Below, in pieces: positions 35,401 to 47,621 of a DNA stretch of 64,000 bases (positions within the stretch are counted from its first letter, which is position 1; each line of letters starts with the position of its first letter). The stretch lies in contig CP126197.1 in the NCBI GenBank assembly GCA_030272155.1, positions 4,332,001-4,396,000 on the forward strand. Direction: 5' to 3'. The translations under genes were made by a program, and so were the position numbers. A model generated the notes under the pieces. The model was not told the DNA's origin and made no database searches. It worked only from the letters and a program-made list of their open reading frames with translations. The stretch comes from Tetradesmus obliquus (Eukaryota; Chlorophyta; Chlorophyceae; Sphaeropleales; Scenedesmaceae).

Positions 35401-38400
35401 CCAGTGTCTGTGGTGTTCATGGCGACACGCAGCGCTGCTGCCACCAGCCGCTTCTGCTTGCTGCCTGCGCTGCTGCCGCTGCCAGCGCCAGATAATGCAC
35501 TCGCATCCCACGCATCCTCACCAGCAGCAGCAGCAGCTGCTGCGTCGCCAGGCCCCCCGCCGCTGCCGCTGCCGCCACTGCCCGGCAAGCCCCCAGCCGC
35601 AACATCCCCCGCCGCACCCCCGCTGCTTGTAAAGCTGGCTCCACTGCCGCTGCTTTTTAAGCGGCCAGTGCCAAGCCCTAGCAGCACCAGCCGCGTAGCA
35701 ACCGTGCCGCTGCTGCTGCCGGCAAAGCCGCCGCGCCGCCGCCGCTTGCTGGCTAGATACAGGCCCACACTGGCTACAGCGCAGCCGGCAAGCGTCAGCG
35801 GCACCAGGGGATCGTCCCTGTCCCTTCTGCCTGCATCTCTGGCCAGCTTTGCCATCTGTTCCTGCAGCTGCCTGTCCGACAACTCGCGGTCGGTCAGCGG
35901 AAAATGTGCATGGTGATGCCCATGCCCGCTGCGGTGCCTAGCAGCTCTCCCTCCTCCCCCAGGCCCCACTCTGCTGCCTGCTGCATCCCCGCTGCCGCTG
36001 CCATCACCTTGCAAGCTGCCCTCGCCCCGCTCGCCGCTCGCATTTGACCCATCGCCCCAGCCGCCGGCCGCACCACCGCTGCGGCCGCCGCTGCTGAACG
36101 CAGCTTCCGGCGGCATGCGGCTGCGCAGCCGCGGCGTGTAGGTCCCAACCGCCGGCGGCTGCGGCAGGCTCGCCGGAAGCGGATCCAGCGGCATGCGCCG
36201 CCGCGGCGGCTTCAGCGGCGCCTTTGCACAGCTGCCGAGGTTTGGCACTAACACGCTGCAGGTGGGTCCTGCGCGGCCCTCCAGCAGTGCGGCTTCATTG
36301 CAGTGCTTGGGTGCCGGGGTAGGCAGCCGTCCTGCAAGTGCTAAGCTGCGGGCTGCTGTGAGGCCATCCAGCGCTTCAAACAGAAAGTCTGCCTCCTCTG
36401 GGTCAAACGTGTTGATGATGCGGTCAACGAGCGCGGGCACGTCCGTGTAGAAGTAGTAATACACACCTTTGAACGGCGTATCGAGCGCAGCGCCGCTCGC
36501 GCCTTCTGCTGCCTTGGCTTTCAGGACCTTCTGCTGCTGCGGAGTGAGGCTGCCGCCGGTGGTTGGCAGCGTCACACCGGGCGGTATTGCACGTATGTGC
36601 AAAAAGCCGCATAGCTCCAGTCCTGCGCGGTTGTGCGGCTCACCACCGCTGCCGCCGCTGCTGCTGCTGCCGTCGCCAGGTACAAACCAGGGCTCGCTGC
36701 CAAGCTGCGTAGGTCCCCCTCCTGGGCCGCCACACATTGGCACTGACGCCTGCCCAGGGGGTGGCACATCCAATGCTGGATCATCGCCCACGCCTGTGCC
36801 ATCGCCTGCACACGCGCCTGGCCCTGAGACATGTGCCAGGCCAGTGCGCTTGTCTATGGTAATGGCCTGCGCTGTCACCCAGAGCGGCAGGTAGCTGATG
36901 CAGCGCCCCTTTGCATCATTGCGCCTGCAAGCTACATCCAGCTCTGCAAGGTAGTCTGCAGGCACCAGGGTTAGCAGCCGGAAAAACACCCGCTGCATGT
37001 ACTGCGCCACGTGCTCCTGCGGCTTCTTCAGCAGCGCAGTTACATGGCTGTTGAAAGGGTCTGACAGCGGCTCGATGCTCGGCAAGCTGCCGCCGCTGCT
37101 GCTGCTGCTGCTAGAGGCTGCCTTGCCACCGCCAGGGCCCGCTACATGCACCGGCAGCCGCAGCAAGGGCACTAGCCGGAGCAGGTAGTCCCCTTTGCTG
37201 CTGCAGCCGGTGCAGGCAATGCCGTGGTGCTCTAGCACCTCTTTTACTCGGCTGGTTTTGAGCTGCGGCAGCAGCTCAGCCGCCATAGCTGAGATGGTGG
37301 CAGCTCGCCGGCTGATGGCTGTCACGCTGTCTGGCACAAGCTCATCGCCGCCTTTGAGCAGCGCTGTGGCAAGCTGCAGCAGCTCCATTGCCTCGGTGAG
37401 GTCGTCAACATCCCGCTGCTCCTGTTGTGGGACGGCGACAAGGTACAAAGCAAAAGAAAGTGGTTAGCATCTTGTTGTTCGTGTTGTGGGATGTCAAGGC
37501 AGCAAGGCATGAAGCAGACAAGTTGTCAGCAACTTGCTGCTGCTGTTGTAGTGCGGCAGTGTCAAGGCAGCAAAGCATAACGCAGCGGCAGCTGTGATGA
37601 GACGCTGCTGTTTGCATAGCCAGATGCCGTGCCACATGCATGCCAGCTAGGCATCATGAAGCTGGTTGCTGGGCTGGTCACGTGATACAATCTACATGCC
37701 AAGTGCTGCTGGTCTGAAATATACATGCCAAGATGCAAACGTCAGCTGCGCCCAGGAGCAGCAGCATCATGCTCTTCTATCACTGGCTCCTATCGCTGCC
37801 ATGATACTACTCTCAAGCTGACACAGCCAACACTACTGCTGCTGCTGCCCCTGCTGTGCACCAACTGCTGCTGCCGCTCACCCGTGCCAGCTGCACCAAG
37901 CAATCCGAGCGCAGCACCAGCATGTTTGCCAGGTCCATCTTCTGCCGCCTGAACAAGCTGCCTGGCATGACCAGCCCCTGCTGCCAGCGGTCTAGGGTTT
38001 TCTGGTCTGCATACGCAAAGAGCCGCAACGCGAGCGACTCCTCTAGCGCTATGATCGCCTCATCGTATTCTGCTTCCTGGTACGCGTGTCGCGCTATGGC
38101 GTACAGCGACACCGAGGACAGTAGCCGCTCCCTGCAGGAAGGTGCAGGAAGGTGCAAAAACAGACAGACACAAGTCGGCAGGCTCAGGTGAACAGCAAGG
38201 TGCACAGTGAGCGCGCGCAACTCAATAAGCGGAAAGTCATGCAGCGCAGAACTTGCGGTGCACCAGCAACATGCGACTGCAGTTCCTGCAAAGCTTACAG
38301 AGGCATACAGAGGCATGCGCCGCACCGCTGCTGGCTGCAGGACAGCACAGTGCACACTGCTGAGCTGCTCAGCCTGCTTGCCATTCCCAGTAATGCAGCC

Positions 38401-39672
38401 AGCATGCTGCTGCCGCTGCTTGTATTACTGCTCACCATCCTTTATCTCCTGCAGCCCATTTCGATAGTGTTTCGATCGCATCTGAAGCCCCTTCCTGCAA
38501 GTCGCAGTTGGCTGGGTCTCCCTGCTGACGCAGCGGCAACACACGCAGCAGCAACAGATGACGAGACTGTCATTGGCGGCCGCTAGGCAGCTAGGCGTGC
38601 AGGCACAGAACACGCCACAACTGCCACAGCTGCCAAAAAGCAAGCAGCACTTGCTGTGATGTTCTACCATTGCAGCAGACAGCAGCGTTGGAAAGCTGCT
38701 GTGTTGCCAACAGTGCCTACAGCTGCCTGCTAACAAGCTGTCAAGACAGCTAGCGGCAACACCCTGCAGCCAGATAAGAGATGCCAGCTGTTGATGCTGC
38801 AGAAGAACGAGCAGTCCCACCAACCAAACAGCTGCTGCCGCATTGCTGTTGCCAGCACGGCTGCTGTGCTGTGCTGGCAGAGCTGAGCAGCCGCTGCATG
38901 CAGCTGCAGTGCGTGCTCACTTTGCACTGCTGGTCCCGGACCATCAGCGAGGCCACGTGTGCTGTTGCCTCCATGCGCCACTCAGGCGCAAAGGTCTTAC
39001 CAGCTTCGGCAGCAGTGATCTGCACATGTGCAAGCAGGCCAGCCAGTGACAGACGGCTCAAGTTTGATGCGGCACAGCCTGATCATGCAGACTCGCGGAC
39101 GTGCTGCAGCTGCCCGTAAGACAATCAGCTAATTGAGCAACCTGTGCAATGGCTGCTGTCTACTGCTCAGCTGCACAGGTGATGATGCCAGCGCTGGTCT
39201 GCTGCTGCTGCCACTGCTGCTGAATAGCATGTCTGCTGCACCTGGCTGTGCAGCCGCTCGCCACATCGCCAGACGCTGCTCCAAACACACATAGCGGTCA
39301 ATCTGTACGCACTGAGCAAGCTGCCGACCCGCTGCAGGACAGGCCCACCTGTTTGTTTGCATTTTGATATGCGAGGGCGTGCCCCACTGCCCGCACAGTA
39401 AGGAGCAGGAAAAGCCACAAGGCTAAGCCTACAAACATTGCAAAGCAACATCAGTCAGCGAACCGTGCAGCCCAAATCGATGTTGGGCTGCTGTGGCAGT
39501 GCTGGTACTTGCTGCAGCAGCCCCTGGCAGCTAATGCTGAGTTGCTGGCATCTTTAGATTCATACGGAAACAAAAGGCAATCAATCAACGGCCAGCATTC
39601 CGATCCTGCAGCCTCTCTTCGCTGCTGGGTGATGCAGCTTTGTTCCGCCTGCTGACCTTGTTGCTGCTCCAT
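32427..39672 (-). CDS. Giant low-complexity protein of unknown function
   Basis: The solid part is one exon, 37421-32427, open for 1665 codons and ending KEMMAGLID. Upstream exons are 39331-39242, 39078-38921 and 38127/38131-37882, with a possible first exon 39672-39657. The N-terminal part is ordinary globular sequence with a TPR-like EYDEAIIALEESLALRLF and SRVKEVLEHHGIACTGC. Further on is GVYYYFYTDVPALVDRIINTFDPEE. One candidate membrane helix (PLTLAGCAVASVGLYLA, followed by Arg/Lys) codes near 35750-35830. Most of the rest is Ala/Ser/Gly/Gln-rich and disordered-looking, with poly-Gln near 33360-33540. I do not recognise the family. The frame across the 38.1-kb acceptor works only with the GAG acceptor before 38127 or an unseen small exon. 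The 5' end is uncertain. Confidence 0.6.
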
Positions 39673-40646
39673 CCTGCAGAGCTGTCACTTGCAAAGTTGA
39701 AGTTTTGCTCCTGGTAGCAGCATCGCAGCCCCCGTCCGCACTGCATGCACTGTGCTCAATGTTGTGCTTCCATCACTGTTCTTGCATCTGCAGGTGTCTT
39801 GTATTATAATTGTCGACCTATGTAACACTTTGTTGTTGTTCGAGCCTACTGCAGCCCACCCCCCAACATGTGCAACACGGTCGAGACCGGAGACGCTGGG
39901 GAAGGGTGTTTTGTCAGAAGAATGTCAGCTGTCGCCGCAGAAACTGACAACGCAATAAGTATAAACCTCATTTCAAATAACTCAGAGATCGCAAGCAATG
40001 AAAACTGCAAGAGCCAGTCGCCAGCACCAGCAGATTGCAACCTGCTGTCGTGCTGCTGCTTCTGTCACGTCGTGGACGATCCCTGGTATTTTACGGTAAC
40101 ATAATAAGCATGTCAAAGGTCCCATACGGTGACGTTGACCATGAGCAAGGTCTTGTTTGACCCGTTGACATGCCAGCTCAGTCAAGCAGAGCAGCCATTG
40201 CATTAGCAAGGGCAAGTAACACCGGACAAGCAAACAGCGGCCGCCTACGCAAAAGGAACAGTACAAGAATTAGAAAGCCGTGCTTTGCTTAGTTGGTGCA
40301 TGCCCGGTTTGCTACCAAGTCAGCTGGGCGCGGCAGCTGTCCCAGACTCAAACAGGACAGTTCACAGCTGAGCTGGTAGCACAAAAGCGCTGTCTGCTGG
40401 AAAATAACGCCCCCAAGTGCATAAAATGCAAGTGAATAAGGCTGTCTGGCAAAAGTACGAGCTTGACATGCCCAGCTGCAATGCCTGATAATCCCATTCC
40501 CACAACATGCATGCAGCGCGGCACTGCAATGTCAACTGGACATGTGCAGGTTATCCGCATGCAGGTGGTTGTTGAGAGGGCGACAACAGAAATGGTATAT
40601 GTATCAGGTACACTACTTCAACCAAGACTAGGGCCTAGCTAGCAGC
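39673..40646. other. Region between giant gene and HDAC
   Basis: About 970 nt with no coding exon seen. It should contain the promoter of the giant minus-strand gene and the HDAC 3' UTR. 39750-40300 is A/T-richer than average. No TGTAA was found on the minus strand, so the HDAC end is not placed. Confidence 0.35.
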
Positions 40647-43278
40647 CTAACGCAGCTGCTGCTGCTTGCTTGCATCTCGTACACGCCTGGCTTCAGCCCG
40701 CTTTGCATCCATCACCCGCCCAAAAGCTGGCATGTGCTCCGCAGCGGCCCTGTGCAGGTGCATGTGCCGCTGCACGATGTGGCTATGATCCTCCTGATAC
40801 CCTCCGCCAATCGCACATGCCACAGGAACGCCAAACTCTGCACATGCAGAGAACACTGCATGGTCTCTTTGTGCAATGCCTTCATTGCTGAGAGCAAGCT
40901 TGCCAAGGGCATCATCTCTATGCACATCCACACCAGCATTGTACAGCACGAGTTCAGGCTGCACCCGCTGCAGCAGCGCTGGCAGGGCCTCCTGCAAGAC
41001 CTGCAGCAGTAGGGAGCGCCGCACGGCAGGCACGCGTGTTAGTATGCATAGCGGTGTGCCGCACGTTCCCTAGTGAACGAATAGCCGTGAGGTGATACTT
41101 GGAAACAGCTGGCAACAAGCACAAGCTGCAGCAAGGCGCGTGCGCACTTGCAGCTGGGCAGGACAAGGAGGACTTCTTCCTGAAAATCATAGTCATTGCA
41201 GAACTGGCAGTGCCAGCACCTAGAACGTATTTGCAGCAATCATGCAGCTCCGCAGATAGCAACGTAGCCTGCTGCACGGCGTATAAAAAATACCATGCCA
41301 TCCTACTGCTTGGGCATCATGGCACCAGCCTGCAGCGTGCACAAAAGTTCTTGTGCCCAAAACTTTTGCTGGCTGCCCACCTGCAGGTACTCTGCATCCC
41401 CGGTGCCTGCAGGGAGCGGGATGTCCCAGTCTGACTGCTGCACCACAGCAGGGAAGGACTGCTGACCGCAGTGCATGCTAAAGGTGAAGACAGAGGGGTC
41501 ATCTGCGTGTAGCAGGCAGGGCAAGTAAGCAGGGTGTGTGAAAGGTGCACAGGAGCTGCTCCTGCATCAGTCAACAGCATGCCACACGTAGCTGGTGATA
41601 ACACTGCATGCCTGTACATGTTGCGCAGAGGGCACTGGCAGGCAGCACTGCAAATCAAGAAGTGTTACATGACAGCCACAGCAGCAAGCATGGCAGGACT
41701 GCAACCCCAGATTCATGTACGTTGCAGATGATGTGCGGCCTCACCTGCAAAGATGGTGGCACTGCCATCTCCCTGGTGCACGTCCAAGTCCAGCATCAGC
41801 ACCTGTCCAATGCCTGCGTCACGCTGCGCAGCCTTGCCTGCCACTGCCAGGTCATTGAAGATGCACCAGCCTGCAGGGACAGACAGCAGCGCACAGCCTT
41901 AGATGCTGTTGTCATCGGCCGCAAAGCATCACCACACTTCAGCACAGACCTTAGCTGAACCAGGTGATATGTTGCCAGTGTATTTCCAACAACAACATAT
42001 ACTTGCGTGTTGATGACAGGGCCGACTGCAACACATTTTACACCTGTAACCAGTCGCATGATAGTGCTGTTGCTGCTGCTGCTGCCATGGCTGCCGCAGC
42101 ACATACATAAGCCTCTCAGCTTAAGCCCACACCTGAGCCGTGCGCTCTGTGCGCGTGGTGTGTGCCGCCATTGCACATGCACGCCACTCCGTACTGCAGC
42201 GCCAGCCGAGCTGCAAGCGCGGCACTGCCTGTGCCTATCAGCGTGCGCTGCACCAGCTGCTGCGACCAGGGCAGCCCGATGCTGCGCATCTGCTGCTGCG
42301 AGATGCTGCCATTGAGGAAGCTCTCAACATACTGAGGGTCGTGCGCCAGGCACAGTGTTGCGGCATCTGCGGGGTTTGCAGGAAACAACAGAGACACACG
42401 CTTAACACAGTTGAAGCGTTAGCGTTGCTTGAGCAGGGCTGGTGGCACACTGCCAAATGTACGACAAGTGTTGTAGTTGCATTACCAGGGCACCTTGTGA
42501 ACCGCTGCTGCACGTTATTTTGACCTGCAGCAGGTCTGATGTGGCTGCAGCCTGCCTCTGACAAGCATGCAGTGCCCACTGAAGACTCTAAACCACACTT
42601 CTACTGCTGCGGAACGTGCTGCTGCACTTGCCAGGGTATGTTGGGGTGAAGGTGAGCTGTGCAAGGCCCTCTGCTTGTAGGGCCAGGTACAGCAGGTGAT
42701 CTTTGGGCATGGGGAAGCGGTGGCCATCTGAGCAAATGGGAAAACACGCGCAGCAGTTGAGGATGCAGATGTGGAGATATGTTACATGCATGTTACAAAG
42801 ATCCTTGTATAAGCATGTCCACTATTTTGTGGGAGTGGGGTGCAGCTGATCAGCACACACTGACGGCCACATGCACAGCAGCATGTCACCGAGTCAGTTG
42901 TAGAGGTACCGTGGTACCATGGCTCTAATTCTGCTGCTGGCAACGGCAAGAACTGCTGCCGCTGCTGTTGTCGACAACTGCGCCTGCACAGAAAGCTACT
43001 CTGCAGTGTTTAGCCGCTTCCAAGGTTCTAGCCTGAAGTGCCACTAGTTTCTTGCAACTTGGATGTTTGAGTTCAAAGTAGCTGAAGCACCAAACGTATG
43101 TACCTGGTATGGGCTGTATTTGAAAGTCAGGATGATAAACAACTGGATGTGGCCTTGCTGGCGTGGCTGCTGCTTTTGATTGTGTGGTGTGCACATCAGC
43201 TGCTTGACTCCAGCACCTGCAACGCGACCCCCGGGACAGACGCATCCCTCCTAACGCATTAAGCTGCCTTGCAAGCAT
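40647..43278 (-). CDS. Histone deacetylase, class IV/AcuC-like
   Basis: The exons are 43278-43104, 42727-42632, 42366-42133, 41870-41745, 41502-41381 and 41000-40647, 368 residues, TAG stop. Family landmarks in order are HPVVYHPDF, FPMPKDHLLY, NGGTHHAHRAHGSG (active-site His pair, about 160), GWCIFNDLAV, LDLDVHQGDG (metal Asp about 198 and His about 200), YNAGVDVHRDD (metal Asp about 276) and GGGY. The catalytic set is complete, so a zinc-dependent lysine deacylase is expected. The size and FPMPK motif fit HDAC11/AcuC types. An Arg/Ser-rich leader of about 45 residues before the domain may target an organelle rather than the nucleus (inference). The intron after 42632 begins GC (GCAAGT), a GC-AG intron. 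The start is the first in-frame ATG. It is divergent from IMPL1. Confidence 0.93.
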
Positions 43279-43667
43279 TTGAAAGGGTGGCAGCTGGTTG
43301 TGTTGCTGCTTGAGCACTACTGTTCTGACTACCGTTCCTGTGTCCGTAGCAGGAGGTGCCAGAAAGGAGAAACGTTAGTACCTTAGAAAATTTATATGAA
43401 TTGTTTTATACGTCGGTGGCACATGTACTCTTTGCAGCTGCTTGCTCTCGTCTGTGTAAACCTGTCACCCGCACGTTGCCCTTGTTACAGGTGCAGTGCC
43501 GGCAGTTGATCACAGCCACACTGCAATTCTTTCACACCACGGAACCTATATGTACCTTTAGCACCGTGCCACAGCAGCTGTGCTCGTCTCGACAGGCCGT
43601 GTCTCGGCGTTTGCAACGCTCACCGCGTCCGCCTGATCTGATCAACACCAAATATCGAAGTAATTCA
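43279..43667. promoter_or_regulatory. Divergent upstream region HDAC / IMPL1
   Basis: 389 nt between head-to-head start codons, A/T-richer around 43370-43420. No specific element was recognised. Confidence 0.45.
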
Positions 43668-45965
43668 ATGCAGTCGCTGAAGTACCGGCACTCCAGCTTG
43701 CGACAATGCAGCAGGGCACGCAGCAGTACATTATCCCGACACAGGCTGGTGGTGCAAGCCAGCAAGGTGGCAGTGAAGGACTTACGTGAAGTGGCCGAGA
43801 AAGCAGCAACTGCAGGGGCACAGGTATGATTGTTTGCTAGCAGCATTCCTCTGCTGCAGCAGAATGATTATAGCTGCAGCAGCAGCAACAGCACAGCAGC
43901 AGCACATACTATGAGTAGTACTCAACTGTCGTGATCAGGCGATCTGGCATTGGCACTGACTGCACCAAGTGTATGCTCATCAGACTGCCTGAAACCTCAC
44001 TATTCTGGGCTATTCATGGCAGCTGGTGTTATAGCCAGGTGGCACTGATCTGATGTGTCACAGCACACAAGGCTTGCAGGACAGGCAGGATTGCCTGACA
44101 GCATTCACCAGACCTCATTGAGCACCCGCCTATCATTCTCTGCGCAGGTGGTGATGGAGGCACTTGATAAGCCGCGCAACATCCAATCAAAGGGTTCCAT
44201 CGGGGACATCGTAACAGATACAGGTACAACTAAGCAGCGTGGCTCCTCTTGCAAACCCTTGGTGCAATAGTAGCAGGCAGCAGCAACGCCGCTGAGTCCA
44301 CATGGTTGATTGCAAATGTTGCAGCAGTTAGCATCAGCATGCCTGTGCGGTGCTGTGCATCAAAGCAGTGATATCTACAGTTGCCTTCACTAGCATGCAT
44401 ACAGGCAGCCAACACTGCACAGCTTGCAGGACCCCACCCAAACTCACCACCTGCCAACAAACCCACACGGGCCCCTCTTTTCTGCGGCTGCCTGGCCTGC
44501 AGACCGGGCCAGTGAAGCAGCGTGCATTGCAGTGCTGCAGGCTGCATTCAGTGACCACGCAATTTTGGGGGAGGAGGGAGGCATGACTGGCAACGATGAC
44601 TCAGACTACCTGTGGTGAGCTGTCCAGCATCCAGCAGTCAAAACCTAGCAAGAGCACGCGCAAGGAAACTGAAGCACTTGTTGTGTGTTCAAGCACTAGC
44701 AAGAGCAGCTGCAAGGCATGACTGGCGGCGGTGACTCAGACTACCCGTGGCGAGCCGCACCCCCCTGAGGGTGTGAGCTAGCCAGCACCTAGCACCACGC
44801 ATCCAGCAGGGCCAGCTGCATAGATGTGGTTGCCTGTTGCGTGTTGGGAGGCATGACCAGCAACAATGACTCAGACTACCTGTGGTGAGGCGTGGCCGCT
44901 AGCCAACATCCAGCAAGAGCAGCTGCGAGGGAACTTGTGTGCCATAAGTAACCTGGTGTACCCATGGCACAATGCAATAGCTGCAGAACTTTACATGGCT
45001 ATGCTTCTGCTGGGTATTACGATGCAGGTGTGTGGACCCTGTGGATGGCACCTGCAACTTTGCACACAACTACCCAGGCTTCTGCGTCTCTGTGGGCGTG
45101 CTGAGGCATGCACTGCCAGTGGCTGGCTGCGTCATTGAGTTCACAGGTGCGCGCACTATTAACAGCGATCCCCATATTCATTCTCCGTATATCTATGTCT
45201 TTTATATAGCTTTCTAAGGGAGAGGGCTTCATCAATATGCCAGCAACGTTGATGTTGGAATGTGCTGATGCAATCGCAGTTGCTGTTGGTGTGATTGAGT
45301 TGTACAGCTCTGCACAAGGTCTAGCCTCCACCAACCGTGATCATGACTTATGTACTTGAGCAGTGGTTTCGTTCGTGCGTCATTCCGAGTGACAGCAGGG
45401 CACAACTGAGTGCTGTGCCTTGGCAGCTCACCGCAGCGGTTGTGTTCAGCGCTGGACACCAGCTGCTGCTGTTGACACACCAAAAGAGCACCAGCATATT
45501 GATACCAGCACGCGCAGGCAGCAGAAGCACACGCTCACCATCATCCAACTCCACTCACCCATGCACATGTCACATATGATGTGTGGATGCGTGCAGGTGG
45601 CCCTGGCAAGTGGTCCACGCGCACCTACAGTGGCGGCCGCAACCTGGGCTCCACTGTTGATGGCAAGCCGCTGCTGGTTAGCAGCATCAAGAAGCTGGAG
45701 GACGCCATCATCGTGAGCCGCTGCTGATCTTTCCATGCATTTGTTTGGTCTACGTTTTTGGTCTAGGTACTTGGGTTTCTGCCTGATGCTTGCTTGCTGG
45801 AGAGCAGCATCAAGAATCTGGAGGATGCCATGATCGTGAGCTGCTGACTGATTCGGTATGATTATTGGATCTATGTACAGCTTGAGTGTCTGCCTGATGC
45901 TTGCTTGCTTTCTTGTCAGCAGCACGAAGAACTACCCACCATGAGCAGCTGTGCCATTCTTTGAC

Positions 45966-46003
<38 letters not shown>

Positions 46004-47088
46004 CCACGGAGTTCAACTACCACGACGAGCAGCTGTGGCAGAGCATGACGCAGCTGTTCCGGGAGTTCAGCATGAAGGCCATGGGCATCCGGGCATCAGG
46101 AGCAGCAGCAGTCAACCTGTGCCACCTGGCTGCAGGTGAGCTGCTGAATGTGTACGGCCATACCAGTACCAGTGGTTGGGATGCAAACAGGTCAAGCAGC
46201 ACAGGACGCCAAGATTACACAGGGTTGTGTGCGTGCCATGTCTTTGGATGGTTTGGCGGACAGCAAATGCATGTAGGCGATGCCTTGAATGCTGCCACTC
46301 CCACATGCCGACAGTTGGAGCCTTGGCTCCATACACAGTAAGTGCGCTGCGCACTCTGTGGCCTGCCGTGACAAATTCACCGCAGGCGATAGTTTAATCA
46401 CTCCCTGTCATAACTCAGTTACTGCATCAAGCACTCATGATGCTGCTACCTCGCTGCCTGCAGGCCAGATACACCTGGTAGTCAGTACAAGCTGAAGCCA
46501 CATGATCTGCATACGGTCTTATAATTTAGATTGGTGCTGCTGCGCGCAGGCCAGATTGACGCATACTATCAGTACATGCTGAAGCCGTACGATGTAGCAG
46601 CTGGCATTGTCATCTTGGAGGAGGCTGGCGGGCGTGTCACGACAGCGGATGGTTCGGCCTACTCTGTGTTTGACCGCTCGCTGCTGGCAACAAACGATGC
46701 GCTGTACGAGCAGGTGTGCACATTGGGCAGCATGCACGATGCGTGTGCTGTGTGCGCTTGCTGTGTGTCATACGGTGCATCTGAGAAGTGACTGAACAAG
46801 CTGTGGATCAGATGCTGCTAGGGCAGGTTCGTACTATGACACGACATTCGTGTAGTGCCTGCTGGTTGCGCTCAGCTTGCTGTAGGTGCAGCCCATGCAC
46901 AAATGATGAGCGTCATCCAAAACTGATTGTACTGCTGCTGCCGCGGTCGTGTTGCTGCGCTGCTGCAAGTGCAGGTGCTGCAGGTTGTAGAAGGCCCAAC
47001 CAGCAGAGCCATGCAGCAAGGCGTGCAGTTAGGGCCTGCAAACGTGCCCAAGGCATACCGTGTGCGGTCAGGCAGGCAGCTGGAATGA
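43668..47088 (+). CDS. IMPL1: Inositol monophosphatase-like phosphatase, plastid type
   Basis: The exons are 43668-43823, 44148-44223, 44503-44614, 45028-45146, 45597-45712, 46003-46135, 46550-46713 and 46975-47088, 329 residues, in frame. Similarity to plant IMPL1 is strong: QVVMEALDKPRNI, ILGEEGG (about 98), YLWCVDPVDGTCNFAH (about 113), GAAAVNLCHLAAG, LKPYDVAAGIVILEEAGG and FDRSLLATN. The Mg2+ and catalytic residues (Glu of GEE, Asp/Asp/Thr of DPVDGT, Asp of YDVAAG) are present. Deviations from the usual motifs are DGTT to DGTC and PWD to PYD. The N-terminus is Arg/Ser-rich and suits a transit peptide. The enzyme removes phosphate from inositol phosphate or related sugar phosphates in the plastid (family knowledge). 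Three introns hold copies of neighbouring exon ends or starts. Confidence 0.95.
44715..44884 (+). repeat. Two extra copies of an exon end plus donor (IMPL1)
   Basis: Copies at 44715-44749 and 44847-44884 of the exon end 44577-44614 (GGMTGNDDSDYLW). The first has lost the donor GT (GGCGAG). The second keeps GTGAGG at 44885. Confidence 0.9.
45803..45835 (+). repeat. Copied exon end plus donor (IMPL1)
   Basis: Copy of 45681-45712 (SSIKKLEDAII) with a few changes and its own GTGAGC donor at 45836. Confidence 0.85.
45968..45999 (+). repeat. CTG tract at a 3' splice site
   Basis: CTG run leading into CCAG, the acceptor of the IMPL1 exon at 46003. Confidence 0.8.
46454..46506 (+). repeat. Copied acceptor plus exon start (IMPL1)
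   Basis: Diverged copy of 46542-46594 (CAG acceptor and the exon coding GQIDAYYQYMLKP). It lies upstream of the real acceptor. Confidence 0.75.
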
Positions 47089-47617
47089 AGCAGTGGCATT
47101 GAGTGACTATGACTTGTCGAGCGTGTGAAAGGTGGCTGTGCATGTGTGATGGTGTGCGATGCTGAGGACCAGTGAGCACTGCTGCTGCTCCTCTGGTGGC
47201 GGTTCTGCCAGCTGCCGTCTTGTACAGCTGATCTTGGCGGCTCATTGCGCTGTTTTCGTTGCGCGACTGTGCCATCGACGGTGGGCTGACGGATGTATGT
47301 CCGGCATCGGCCTTCGCAGAGTCACTGCTGTTGTCTCCCGCCAAACTCTGTGCATTTGGCGCGCATGTCGCGAGTAACGCTCTGAAGCGTATCGCTTGAA
47401 TCATGCTGTGGTAATGAAAAACGTTATTCAATAATTTCGAGGTTGTAATGGCCTCTGACTGTCATTGGCACGCGAGCCTGCCAGGCTGGCATGGCTTGGC
47501 TTCTCCCGTCTCAAATAACTACGCTGAGTTACGGTCATCTAGTACGGCAATATATTTAATGAAAGGTATCTATACCTTCTTCTTAATATCAAACGACACC
47601 ATGTGCCACGAGCAGCA
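47089..47617 (+). other. IMPL1 3' UTR and methyltransferase upstream region
   Basis: Holds a TGTAA at 47444-47448, about 360 nt after the IMPL1 stop, then about 170 nt of A/T-rich sequence before the methyltransferase start. Confidence 0.5.
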
Positions 47618-47621
47618 ATGA
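47601..47621 (+). promoter_or_regulatory. uORF overlapping methyltransferase start
   Basis: A six-codon reading frame (MCHEQQ) whose TGA overlaps the downstream ATG as ATGA. If translated, it would place terminating ribosomes exactly on the main start codon. Confidence 0.5.

Noticed and set aside
34117-35916. 599-codon + strand reading frame
   Set aside because: Antisense to the giant minus-strand exon; an Ala/Leu/Ser-rich shadow of GC-rich repeats without domains.
38390-38460. A 13-nt exon (GAGATAAAGGATG on the minus strand) in the giant gene
   Set aside because: Good splice signals, but it leaves the wrong phase for the next exon.
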